Source: Uranotaenia lowii
Taxonomy: Eukaryota > Arthropoda > Insecta > Diptera > Culicidae
Direction of reading: 5' to 3'
NCBI RefSeq assembly: GCF_029784155.1
Contig: NC_073693.1
Location: forward strand, 150,228,843-150,292,842
Length of the DNA: 64,000 nt
Shown: piece after piece, positions 52,720 to 63,604 of the stretch
How positions within the stretch are numbered: the stretch's first letter is position 1
Layout of the letters: every line of letters begins with the position of its first letter
Position numbers and translations under genes: made by a program
Notes under the pieces: generated by a model
Told to the model about the DNA's origin: nothing
Database searches by the model: none
The model's input: only the letters and a program-made list of their open reading frames with translations

Positions 52720-55160
52720 AAATCAAGTTGCTGCGTTAAAAAAAATCAGTTCAGCGTCCTTGCATTTAGATGAGATTTTTTGAACTGTGTTAATACATGT
52801 CAAACAACAAATTGTATCAAAAAAAAAGGTTGAAAGTTGAATTTAAAATACCCATCTAGATTTGCATCCCCAAGAACTGCAGTATACTTCGCCGTGGCGA
52901 CTCGCCAAAAAGATCGGCGAACCATACTTAAATCAATTTGAATGCAAGAGGCGTTAGATCACACTAAATTAGCGTATCATCAATGCGTTTAAATTTCGCT
53001 ACAGACTGGTCTGCTAGTTAAGAGCTTCAGACGTGAGTTTAGCTTTTCCGTTTTGGTCTTTTCATTAAGCATTGCCAGGGTCAGTCGAAGGCGTGTGCCA
53101 CCAGGCGGCGTCTGCTGCCAGTCAGCAGAAGTTTGACCATGACCATGGCTAATGGCAGCTGAGTGGTGACGATCTTCGAACAAAAAAATCACTTCCAATG
53201 AATGTTTCCAAGTGGGAAGTTTTTCCACTAGATAGTTTGGATTTAGTGTGACTACTAACAAGTTTAAGAAATTCGCTCCGCAAAAAATCTGAAGATTTTT
53301 TTTGGCAGTCTGAGTCTGATCGCATTTTAAGGCCCCTCACCCATAGCACATTTGAATCAAATTTTCTATCCAAAATCTATAAACCGTAACAAATTGTTCT
53401 ACTTCTTGTCCCTACACGCGATACGTATTATTTGAATGGTCCCTTATGTAAAATTTAGTTCAAGATATTCGACAGCTTCAAATATCAACTTTAAACACTG
53501 GAAACCTTTCGATGACCTCTTCCATCTCCGAGATTCCAAAGGAAGAGGTTAAGTGCAATTTTGCAAAACAAACAACTTGGCAGCTTAACATTTATAAAGT
53601 ATGGGAAAACGAGCGATCCCTTGGTTACATCCTAAAATGATTGATCTGCCCTTCAGAGCACCTGACGAAAATCGAAAAAATTCTCAGATTTCCATTAATC
53701 GTCAGATCGCAGCAAGAATCCGAGAGCAATTTCGCATAGACGAACCTTGTAATTACGTGACTAAGCTGCTAAATCTCGGTTCTAAAATCTCCAAGAATTC
53801 TGACAATGTTGAGTAGCGTTGAGGTAAGAGGAGACTCGAAAAAAAAACAGTCAACGAAACCGAGAACGATCGCGCACACCAATCTTAAAATAAAAAAAAA
53901 ATAGCTTCAACACGTATACCTAAACTGTGAGTACTTACTGGTACGGACAATTTATGTGCCAATATCAATTCCCCAGTTCCGACTATCGAAACAGTACTTT
54001 CTGACTTTGAAGCTAAGCTGTAAAAAGATAGGTATAGGTGTTTGAAAAGCTGTAAGCAAAGTCGTGATGAGTGTTTGGTTTCGAAATCGAGGGAGATTCA
54101 CTGGTCGCGATATGGAAGTTTGGCAAGCGCATCTCCAACACACAATGGTCATTCTTTGGCCAGAGCCCTGAGGCTCAAATAAGAATGTTCTACCTGAGGG
54201 GTCGCCTCCGTTTGTAGCTGGAATAGTAAATATACGCGTAAACTGGATAAAGTGCATTTAAAAAGACCTTTTAATTATATTTGAAAGATATCTTGATAGT
54301 TATATTATAAAAGAAAAATATTGGAATATTACAGATCCCAGAAAAGACAAATGCAAAAAATAAGAATGCTCTTTAAATAATAAAGTTATTTTTGAGAAAG
54401 ACAAGCCAACAGCTTTGAAAGGCTTCTTCAACCGTGTTAGTTCCTGCTCCTGCTTTTTATAACAAAAAAAAATTTTTTTTTTGTTCATGTAGTGGCTTTA
54501 ATCAGTGTGGGAAAAATGATTTTGATTTTAAAAGTGCTTATTTGAGAGGGTAAACATACGTTGCTGGGTTTTCAGAAGCCAGAGTAGAACTTTGAGCAAA
54601 TCAGGTTTTTTTTAACTTTTCATTATTGCTCTTAGCAGGCACTTGACCGCACTTGCACATTAGACTGAGGCGATTTGAGGTCATTTTTGAATTTTCAATC
54701 CCTGGGATCGGGAAAGCTTCGTTTTGGTTCAAAATTCATTCAATAAGGGATTTTTGTAAAATTTTTAAGTATGAGTATGGGTACATGAATAAACTTGCCT
54801 ACATGGTTGAATGATTCAACTAAATCAAAGGAATCGAAAGATTCCTTTTAATAATTCCTACGGTACCGTGGTTGAATTAAAAGGAATGTTTACAAGGGAA
54901 AATAGAATAATTTGTTCAGAAAAATCAACATCATATTTTTTTCTTCTCTGAAACGGAGCCTGCTATTAGGTTTTGTGTCAATTTATAAATTCACTAAAAG
55001 AAATTTTCCCCTGAACAAATTTGTTGAAGACTGTACCTTCGAACCTTATTAGGCAAAAATAACTGTTGAATAGGGGGTTGTTTTTTATGAATTGAAAAAC
55101 AATCAATTGAATTGACATCACTCTATTTAGAGCCTAGCGAGATATTGCATGAATTCATTT
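52720..55160. other. No gene recognised
   Basis: Several frames of 60-100 codons occur (minus strand 52989-53373 and 53952-54257; plus strand 53601-53816, with MGKRAIPWLHPKMIDLPFRAP). None shows a domain I recognise or clear splice signals. An FB4 single-arm relative sits at 54915-55020. Possibly decayed transposon and unique DNA. Confidence 0.45.
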
Positions 55161-55294
55161 AAAGGGTGATACGGTCAAAATTTGGTTAAGGGAAACGCGT
55201 GTAAATCGGTTACGTTTATTTAAAAAATCAATTTCTTTTTCAAGTTTAATTTGTATAAAATTCAGGAAAAATATTCAGTTAGGTTTCCGCTTTT

Positions 55295-58200
55295 CCAAAT
55301 CCGAATTGCTTTTTACCGTAATGGCAAGATGCCAAATCCGGCCAAAACAGTACGGAACAACCGTGTTTCTTCAGGAAAGGCAGCAGACGTTTATTCAAAC
55401 ACTCTTTCACGCAAATTTCTTGGTTGACAGACCCGGAAGCTATGAAAATGCTGCTTTTCAAGCCATAGGTACAGATGGCTTGCCAAACCAGATATTTCTT
55501 CGCGAACTTTGACAGTTTCATTTGCTTGAAAATATCTGCTACCTTTCCCCTTTCTTTTGCCGTATAAAACTCCTGTCCCGGAAGCTGCTTGTAGTCGGCT
55601 TTGACGTAGGTTTCGTCGTCCATTACCACGCAGTCAAACTTCGTCAGCATCGTCGTGTACAGCCTCCGGGATCGCGCTTTGGCCGTCGTATTTTGTTTAT
55701 CATCGCGATTTGGAGTCACTACCTTCTTGTAAGTCGATAGTTCGGCTCGATTTTTGGCTCGATGCACGGTTGTAGACGATACACCCAGCTTATTTGCGGC
55801 ATCTCGGAGAGAGAGGTTAGGGTTTCGCTTGAAACTACCGGCAACTCTCTTTGTCGTCTCAGCAGGGCTGGTAGCGGTTTGACAATGAAAAAGTAGGGAT
55901 TTTAGTGACCAAAATTTGAAAAAAAGTGACCAAATAGTGACTTTGAGGACCGAAAAAAGTGACCAAATAGTGACTATGTAGAACGAAAAAAGTAACTTTG
56001 AAGTACAAAAAATGTGACCAAAACAGGCCCGTGCGAAGGACCCGTCCAGGGGGGACTGATAAACTAAATTTTGGAAACATATTACAATCAATGTTTCAAA
56101 TTTTCGATAAGTCAAGAAAGTAAGAAATAAATTAGTTTCAAAAGAATTTCTTAGCAAATTTAAAATTAAAAAAATCTGAATTCTAACATAAATGTCCAAC
56201 CTTGTACAAAACTCACCATGAATAGATGTTAGGAAAATGACAATAATTGTTAATTTTTATTCATCTAAATTTGGAATTCTTTTCCTCATTTTCAACTGGA
56301 AGTTTAGTGAGAAATTCCGCTGTAATTTTTTAATTTGAACAAAAAATATTTAATCACGATTTAAAATGTGAATTACCGATTACTGAATGAGAAATGAATT
56401 TTGAACAGAATTTATTCAATGTTCGATGGTTTAATTTAATTTGATAAAAAGAAGAATATATTTATGATTATTTTAAAGTGCCAGTTATATAAGCCAGACA
56501 TAAAACTTTTAATAAAGTAAAATCGTCCAGTTATAAAAATTTCATTCTTGAAGCATAAATAATAACTTCATGTTCAACTACATTGACAAAGAAATGTTAG
56601 AAAATGAGTAATTACGTGAATGATAAAAACTGATTAAAAATTAAAAATAATGAGTTCAAAACTTTTGTTATTAATATTGAAAGCACAAATCAAATACAAA
56701 GTTGGTTAACACTGCGTATTAAAATTTATTTTTAAAGTTGCTACTCAGAACAATTTTTCAAACTTTTTAGATTAATTTAAAAATCATGATCGATCCAAAA
56801 AACATGACTTCATATAAAAAATATTAATAAAAAGTTTTTAAATTTTCAATCGCAGGTTTTTAAGCTTTAAATTACATGCTCTGAGTATTTTGTCTCTTTT
56901 GATTAAAATATTGGGCCCTGAAAGAACAGAAGGTTGAAATTATGTTTTATTATTGAAAATTTGGAGTTAAAGGCTTATGCTTGAAGAACACGAAAATTCA
57001 GAATTTAAAAACAAGGAAACTATTGTTAAAAATATGTCTTAAAAATTTAAAAATTTTGATTAAAAAAAATCCGGCAAGTTGATTAGAAAATTGAAAAAAA
57101 AACTGTACAATAAAATTCGTAAAATTTATTTGAAAATTGAAAAAACAATATGGAAATAGAAAAGATTGGTTTTTAAAAACATTTCAAGAAGAGTTTTTTC
57201 AATAAACATGTTTAACTATAACCATTTTGGTGCTTATTTTATTAAATTATTGATTTGGTAAATAGTGTCCTAACTCCTAAACTAGAAATTTTGTCAAATT
57301 CGGCCGAACACATTTAATTTTGGTGATAAAGAATAAATTTCTAGTAAAATCAAACATTGATAGATAACTGATTATGGAAAAATATCATTACAACTGTTTT
57401 TGACATCACAGCAGAAAGTGTAAAAAAAAACTTGATTCTATTTAAAGCTCATCAATTCATTTAAAACATTTATTTTTAAGCAATATGTTTTTGATTTGAG
57501 TTTTTGTAAAAAAAAAGTGCAGAAACTTCTCAAAAGATTTTTAATCATTTTCAAAAGTCATTTCCATAACAAAAGCTGATAGAAATATTGCATACATATT
57601 TAGATTCGGGGAACTCAAATTAGTTGAAATTATCTTTTAAATTCATTGCACCTAAAATAAATGTAAATTTTGTGGCCTTGTGTAAAATTTTAAAAACCCT
57701 TTTTTTAAGTATTAAGAAGAACAAAAACACGAAATAAAATTGAGTATGAAATTGTTTTTTTTTTCAGAATATTTCATATCAACATAACATTTGTTATGAC
57801 ATAATTTTTAATAAAATAAAATGGTTCGTTTCAATCTCAATCTTAGTTACACTTCTTAATAAATAAAAACCCATTCTAAAGACGAGATAGGGTTTTTGTA
57901 TATCAAGTTTTGAGTTCCAATACAAAAAGTTGATTGAACTTGAAATTAAAATCTATAATCAAAGTTAGTTTCAATTCATGAACGCCAAATAATGTCGTAG
58001 ATCGAAATGTCTCAAGCCAAGGGTTATTTATGCCGAAATTCCGCCGGAGGCGAAAAAAAATTCTGACTGACTGATCAAGTAATTTACCGTTACTACTGTC
58101 AATATTAACAAGCAAAATTCAAATTACTCTTTCATTGGTTTATTTTCGGTGAAAAAAGTGACTTTTGGTGATAAAAGTGACCATTTTTCAGAAAATAGTG

Positions 58201-58400
58201 ACTTTAGTGACCAAATGATGATAAAAGTGACTTTTTAGTGACTGACCCAAAAAAAGTGACAAAGTCACTAAAAAGTGACTCGCTACCAGCCCTGTCTCAG
58301 CGGCTTCCGGTTTTCGATTTCCCCCTGATCCAGACTGCCTGGCTGTCGACAAACGTTCCCCAAACACTTTAATCATATTTGTAACGGTCAATTTTAGCGA
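55295..58400 (-). pseudogene. Mariner-like transposase, interrupted and internally deleted
   Basis: Minus-strand segments. At 58400-58295 is an HTH fragment and GERLSTARQSGSGGNRKPEAAET. After the insertion, 55862 downward gives TTKRVAGSFKRNPNLSLRDAAN, VVMDDETYVKADYKQL (first Asp) and LFWPDLASCHYGKK (second Asp), then directly QFGFGKAET and stop. An in-frame deletion joins YGKK to the C terminus, removing the segment with the third acidic residue. The catalytic core is otherwise less frameshifted than in copy 2. Confidence 0.88.
55863..58294. mobile_element. Element X, copy 2 (CAGGGCTGG termini)
   Basis: 2432 bp with inverted ends CAGGGCTGGTAGCG / CGCTACCAGCCCTG and TCTCAG on both sides (55857-55862 and 58295-58300). 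The uninterrupted mariner at 25.6 kb shows the empty site, with a single TCTCAG. The duplication is 6 bp, or 8 bp with two bases lost. Both subterminal regions are crowded with AGTGAC (six copies in the left 170 bp, eight in the right 150 bp), all reading the same way. The interior is non-coding and AT-rich and matches repeat X at 47.7-51.2 kb. Termini recall hAT or P-type elements; the superfamily is unresolved. Confidence 0.82.
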
Positions 58401-58404
58401 TGAC

Positions 58405-58590
58405 AATTTTTTTCCTCAATCATTTTTGCTTGAAAAATGCATGCACAATGTACAAGTGAAAAAAATTTATATTTATGTACTAATTACAAGTAAATAAGGT
58501 TAATTATATTGCGCATTAGATGTTATTTATTTTTGAAAATAAGTCCTAGGAGTTACTAATTTTTTTTCATAAAGTTTTCAAAAATAAGAA
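58405..58590. other. No gene recognised
   Basis: AT-rich junction sequence between the truncated mariner copy 3 and the SINE C head. Nothing supportable. Confidence 0.5.
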
Positions 58591-58591
58591 G

Positions 58592-58780
58592 ACATGTGGT
58601 ACAGCTCAGTTGGTAAGTCAGTTGCCTCCTGAGCTGATGTCCGTGATTTCGAGCACATGCACACAGTTGTTCTTGTTGTTCCAGACAAGTTTTTTAATGA
58701 CTGGTGTGCCAACTGCATTGTTGATAAAAGTCGCGAGTGACACAATGATGTAGAAACGATAAATCGATAAATAGGATTTT
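58592..58780 (+). mobile_element. tRNA-derived SINE, family C
   Basis: The head GTGGTACAGCTCAGTTGGTA resembles an A box and D arm. After CCTCCTGAGC, a B-box-like GTGATTTCGAGC (one or two changes from consensus) follows. The body ends in GATAAATCGATAAATAG, a simple tail. It differs in sequence from families A, B and D. Diverged boxes suggest it is not an active tRNA gene. Confidence 0.6.
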
Positions 58781-58784
58781 AAAC

Positions 58785-60335
58785 GCTTCATTTAGAAGAT
58801 TTTTTTTTTACGTAGGTATTTAAATGAGCAAGCTTATTCTGAACCACAAGCATAACCATTTTAAGCATAGGTAAAATGTATTAAAACTCTGAAATAGTTA
58901 AAAAAAGAAATAGGGTTACGGTTAAAATAAGGTTTATTCTCTACTCTTGTAAACTCGATAAAAATTTTAAATTTTAGTAAGGACCTTTGAATTTGAAGAA
59001 TTTGCAACAAATGTAAATAATATTGAATAAAATTTCCAGCTGAATTTTGAACCTGAGGATAAAAAACTAAGTCAAGAATTATAATTTATTATTATACATT
59101 TCATAATTTTAATCCTGTGATTGAAGTTTTCAAAATTTAAATCTAGATTTAAAAAAAAAAACAAATTATTTTAAATGAATCTAGATTTGATTTTTATATA
59201 TGATTTTCACCAGGTTTGTGTTTCTTAACTGACATTGATTTAATTTTAAATTTAATAAATTCCTTCAATTTGAATCCTTAATAAAATTCTTACAGTTATA
59301 TTTTAATATTCATTAGAAATTCTAAATTTGAGCTAAATGAAATGCAAATCTTGAATTTTTGTTCTAAGTCTGAATTCTGCATCTTTAACCTTAATTCAAA
59401 ACCTGATCCTTAATTCCAGATGAGAAAGAAATCCTATGAATGTAAAACCAAAAGCGAAATTAGTGTCAGAACCCTCAACCAGAAATTTCTTATTTGATTC
59501 TGAATTTGTGGTTATCGATATGATTTTTTTAATTATTTATTCGTAATTGAACTTTATTTCACATTTTTCAAATCTAGACTCATAAATTTTTCTTATGTTT
59601 CAACTCCTTATAAACACCGGATAAAAATTTTAGATACTGATTCACAAAATGGTTTGAATTTTAAATATTGATAATGATCCAAACTCATAATTAAGAACAA
59701 TAAACTGGATACTTACTAGATATTTTTTCACAAGTTTCTGGCAGGGAAAATCCAGGCTATTTTATCTTAAAACTTTGCGAAATCAGGACATATTGTTTCA
59801 AAAATTTCCCTAAAATCCGGCCAAACTTCAGGCAAATTTAAGAACTATTCCATTAAAATCAAGATGAGAAATACGTGAAAAACTTTTTTAATTTTATCGA
59901 ACATCAGCCAATTCAGAATCATAAATATTGAAGGCTACCAAATCATTGATTATGTTTATTTTGACAAAATTTGTTTGAAAAAAAAAATTTAACGCAAGAT
60001 ACATAATTCTAAGGACTCAATTGAAATTTTCGTTTGATTTTGCAAATAGAGTGAGAAAATCTGGTTGAAATTCGGATAATCTGGTAAGCTCAGTCTAACT
60101 TTTTTGGAATTCATATTTGGGACTCAATAATTATCAACAAGTGAGAAATTTTTTGAAAAACTGTTGTAGAATTGTGGTCCTGGCATGAGATTTCAAGATT
60201 TTGGAGTTGAGACTGTTACTCTATTGTTACTCTTGAAACATTTTAGTAGTTCATCAAATTTTGATTAGAAATGTCAAATTTAATGTTTAGTATAAAAAAA
60301 TTTCACTTAGCATTTTTCGATCTTCATGGGGAGGG
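58785..60335. other. Long AT-rich stretch without genes
   Basis: A/T-dominated sequence with frequent AATTTTGAA- and TGAATTT-like patterns and no frame worth calling. No inverted termini or satellite periodicity was noticed. Confidence 0.5.
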
Positions 60336-60344
60336 GTTTAACAC

Positions 60345-60372
60345 CCAAAACTCCCCCCCCCCCCGTTCCTAC
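60345..60372. repeat. Terminal motif (C)n GTTCCTACGGCCATG
   Basis: A run of 13-15 C followed by GTTCCTACGGCCATG, inverted relative to 52026-52047. It is directly followed by the 44-bp minisatellite. Confidence 0.5.
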
Positions 60373-60375
60373 GGC

Positions 60376-60690
60376 CATGCAACAATGTATATAATACATT
60401 CAACTATAGTTGTATGATTAATTTTGTGCATTCAATTGTAAATATAATAGATTCAACTATATTGCACGATTGATGTCATACATTCAACAATAATTATAGT
60501 AGTATCAACTATAATTATATGATTGATTCAATTATAAATATGATAGATTCAACTATAATAATATAATTGATTTAATTAGGAACATGATAGATTCAATTAT
60601 AATAATATGATTGATTTAATTATTGATATGATAGATTCAATTTTATCTTTATGATTGGTTCACTGAGGTCAACTATAAATACTGTACATT
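60376..60690. repeat. 44-bp minisatellite, about seven diverged units
   Basis: Units run ATGATAGATTCAACTATAAT..ATGATTGATTTAATTA, about 44 bp each (clear at 60549, 60589 and 60633), with earlier units more diverged. Each unit pairs GATAGATTCAA with GATTGATT. No coding content. Confidence 0.75.
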
Positions 60691-60694
60691 TAAT

Positions 60695-61220
60695 TTGTGT
60701 TTATATTGGAAGTTATCATATCTGAAGCACTTTTTCGGAATAATTTTATGGCTAGGTTTTATTTTTCTTTAATTTATTATTTCAGCATTTTGCATCCGGT
60801 GCGTTTTAGCCGCCATGATGCTAGAAAACTTTACCGGAAATCCCGATATCCACGTCCTGGTTCCTCCGATGTTGTTCTTTTTTGCATCTTGATGCATGCT
60901 TGCCTAGGAAATTGTGCGTCTTAATTAATCGGTTCTCGAAGACATCCGTGCTTCTGCACCCGGCGAAGATTGACCATTTCTACTTGTTTCGATCCTTTTT
61001 GACTAAACTGCATTAAGAAGACATTAAGTTGATGACATCCTGGTAGAATAATGACGGTGTGAAACTCAAAACTTAAAAAATTCTAATAAAATGTGTTTTT
61101 TCTTCTCAATTATTGAGTGTCTGCAATAATAGTGTATCCGTTTTGAATTTGCTATCACACCGGTGAGGAGCGCGTGTTTTAGCCGATTCCAAAATTTAAA
61201 ATTTTGCTAAAACTGGTATA
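60695..61220. other. No firm call; possible exon-like patch
   Basis: TTATTTCAG precedes a less AT-rich patch (60785-60925) with a basic 75-codon frame. It could be a 3' splice site and exon, but the frame has no recognised motif and no matching donor was found. The rest is AT-rich. Confidence 0.3.
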
Positions 61221-61224
61221 CCTA

Positions 61225-61390
61225 AAACCAATATTTACGCCTGAACCATTGCAGGTGCACTAAGCGTACAATTTTCGAGGATATGATGGCTAGCATCTTA
61301 CAAATGCTAAAACCACCAGCCCACAGATCGTGTACTATATATGCCGTGACCGGGATTCGATCTCCTGCCCGCTGGCTTAGAAGACTTGAA
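61225..61390 (-). mobile_element. tRNA-derived SINE, family D
   Basis: On the minus strand, a B-box-like GATCGAATCCCGG is followed by TCACGGCATATATAGTACAC, a GGGCTGGTGGTTTTAGCATT region and GCTAGCCATCATATCCTCGA. The A-box side is degraded (TAAGCCAGCGGGCAGGA). It ends next to module M copy 2 at 61392. It resembles a tRNA-headed SINE with its own body, distinct from families A to C. Confidence 0.6.
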
Positions 61391-61391
61391 G

Positions 61392-61514
61392 CACAGACAA
61401 ACAGACAGGACACTTGGAACAAAATATGCCGAATTTTTCGCAAAGTGGTAGCACTGCCATCTGTTGTCGACATTGCCTATTAACAATTCTAAAGGAAAAA
61501 ATGATCATGGTAGC
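61392..61514 (+). repeat. Module M copy 2
   Basis: CACAGACAAACAGACAGGAC at the left, TTTTTCGCAAAGTGG and CGACATTGCC in the middle, ATCATGGTAGC at the right. This is the best-preserved copy together with 62684-62809. Confidence 0.7.
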
Positions 61515-62680
61515 TCATGCAAAAGTTAGATGATTGAAACTCAAGCATAGCAACCAGTCAACTGATTGTTTACATTTCTATATATTTTAGTACGGTGCCG
61601 GGTGTTTTTTTTCAATTTTTCGATTAAATAGTAATATTGAGAATGCTTAGTTAGTGAACAGAACTGACATTCTTCCAAATTATAATACAAGTCCAAATTG
61701 TGCGTACGTATTAAACGAAAGAGTATGATATATTTGCTGCCATGTTGCCTAAATTCCTGCTCCGTAGATGCAAGCAACATACCACCCGAAGAATAAACCA
61801 ACAGGTCTTTATTTTGACCGAAAAATCAGATTTACGAAAGTTATTAAGAATGTTGTTAATGGATAAAATACAGTTTATCATGTTTTGAAATACTTTTTTT
61901 ATAACATTTGTTCATACTTTGAAATGGCATATAGAAGCGATTATGTGACATAAGATTCTAGAGTCCCGTCGATGAATAAATTGTTTTTTGATTTGCTGTA
62001 AAACAAATCTATCTTGTTTCCATTTACATACCGTTGATCAACAGAAATACTCAAACATGACTCTACAGAAATTAAAGGTTTGCATATGAATATACCGAAA
62101 TTTCCTATTCTGTAAACATTCTTAGACAAAGTTAAATCGCTTTAATAATGCTTAATCCGAATATTATTGATCGAAATTCGGCGAGATGTTCTGGCTGGAT
62201 TCGGCTAGGCAAACTAACTGCATGAAAATAAAAAATAACATTTTCAGCTTGTGTTAGAGTGCCTCAGGTATCCTTAACGCTCTTGTTGGGGAGTCGAACG
62301 TTTGAAATTAGCTTCGATTGGGAGGGTACGGATTCACTATTTCAAGTATCGACATTAATTTGTATATTTGAATCGCCTGTCTCCATCGTTCCTGAAAAAA
62401 ACTGTTCAGAAATGTAAAATTTCCTAGAAATAGGCAGCATTAGTAACTACTTACCTTTGCACTTAGGAAACGACTAATATCCTTCGAATACCTTTTACTT
62501 TTATAATTGATTGGAAGCAGTTTTCCCCCCATGTATGGTAAGCAACGGTAAGAAATCGGATATACAGATACCGCATCCAATTTAAACCCATTTCGCCATC
62601 ACTTTCTTCATACTTTCAAAAAGGACTATTATTGAGTTGTTGAGTCGTTAAGGAAAAGTAAACAAAAATAACACAATAAA
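61515..62680. other. No gene recognised
   Basis: Minus-strand frames of 86 and 62 codons (61541-61801 and 61941-62129) lack domains. A TTAGAGTGCCTCAGG at about 62255 recalls the FB1 terminus but no arms follow. Otherwise unremarkable AT-rich sequence. Confidence 0.45.
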
Positions 62681-62683
62681 CAG

Positions 62684-62809
62684 GGCTACCATGATGAAAA
62701 ATTGTGATTTCCAAAAAGGTTGAGCAGAGCTACCTGGTGGCGACATTGACTAGCTTCTGAGCTTGTTTTGCGAAGAATGAAAACGGAGTGTCCTGTCTGT
62801 TTGTCTGTG
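62684..62809 (-). repeat. Module M copy 3
   Basis: A reverse-orientation copy: GGCTACCATGAT at the left, GGTGGCGACATTGAC and GTTTTGCGAAGAATG in the middle, and the complement of CACAGACAAACAGACAGGAC at the right. The same order and spacing as copies 1 and 2. Confidence 0.7.
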
Positions 62810-62892
62810 CTTGAAGGCTATCCTCTACGCCGCGGGCACGGCTCTAAAGAATTTTTAAAATCCAGTACCTACACTAGCCTGTTCGGTTTTAA

Positions 62893-63074
62893 CACGTTCG
62901 TCGCCACGGCACCCATATTCGGGTGACGGGTGTATTTCCTCTCTTACTTAAGTTTACCGCTCAGCTTCGCCAAACGTTTCAAATATGTGAGTTCTCCTTC
63001 TTTGCTTTCTCTATCTGAAAATTTCTTTGGGCCCGGCTAGTAAAACTACCAAAATGAGCGTGGCGACGAACGTG
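62893..63074. mobile_element. piggyBac-like MITE, second family
   Basis: 182 bp bounded by perfect 16-bp inverted termini CACGTTCGTCGCCACG and flanked by TTAA on both sides (62889-62892 and 63075-63078). A small internal palindrome-like block (CACCCATATTCGGGTG) sits just inside the left end, recalling the subterminal palindromes of the larger piggyBac-like family. No coding content. Confidence 0.88.
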
Positions 63075-63079
63075 TTAAA

Positions 63080-63500
63080 TGAGTGAATTCAAGTCACAAC
63101 TTTAGAGAGGCATAACTTTGTTCCTTGTTGTTCAATCTAGAAGTTTTAAACATCAAATTGTGGGTAGTTGTTTTCTCTACAACTTTTTTGAAGACACTAA
63201 TATCCTTTTTTCACAGAAAGAACAGAAACTCGAAGTTAAAAATGGTCAATTGTAGCGTGGATTCACGTCATAAAAGTGGTCGATCACAACACAAACAACT
63301 TAAACTATTTAATAATAAAATTATATTCATTTCGAAGAAAATTCAATTTGCGACCGTTTGCTACTATTTTTTTTATTTTCAAGTAAATTGGATGACTTCT
63401 AGAATGGTAAAAGTTCCGAAAAGTCCGGAAGAACGATTTCACGTCACGGTGGAATGTGTCATTTATGATTTTTTGCAGATTTTTTCAGTAAATTGAACCC
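63080..63500. other. Unassigned sequence with one 123-codon frame
   Basis: A plus-strand frame (63125-63496) begins MLFNLEVLNIKLWVVVF and has no recognised domain. Its composition is not clearly coding. Low confidence that it is a gene. Confidence 0.25.
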
Positions 63501-63501
63501 C

Positions 63502-63600
63502 GGATAAACAGATAGGACACTTAGAAAATTTTTCGCATAGTGTTGACACTGCCTACCAATGATAAAGAATTCTATAAAATTATCTAGGATGCCGATGATA
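63502..63600 (+). repeat. Module M, diverged copy 4
   Basis: GGATAAACAGATAGGACACT followed by AATTTTTCGCATAGTG and GACACTGCC keeps the order of module M with substitutions. The right-hand ATCATGGTAGC block is not recognisable. Confidence 0.5.
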
Positions 63601-63604
63601 TTGT

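Larger units (their letters stand above)
55162..58402 (-). mobile_element. Mariner-like (ITmD37E type), copy 3, split by a 2.4-kb insertion
   Basis: The left terminus AAGGGTGATACGGTCAAAAT follows TA at 55160-55161. The transposase sequence runs to 55862, is interrupted by the element at 55863-58294, and resumes at 58295-58402, where it stops within the HTH region. The right terminus is missing. Confidence 0.88.

Noticed and set aside
53601..53816. 71-codon plus-strand frame (MGKRAIPWLHPKM...) as a small gene
   Set aside because: No recognisable domain, no splice or promoter support, and surrounded by decayed AT-rich sequence; not enough to call.
62255..62270. Fourth FB1 copy at TTAGAGTGCCTCAGG
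   Set aside because: Only the first 12 or so bases resemble the terminus; no arm sequence or partner terminus follows.
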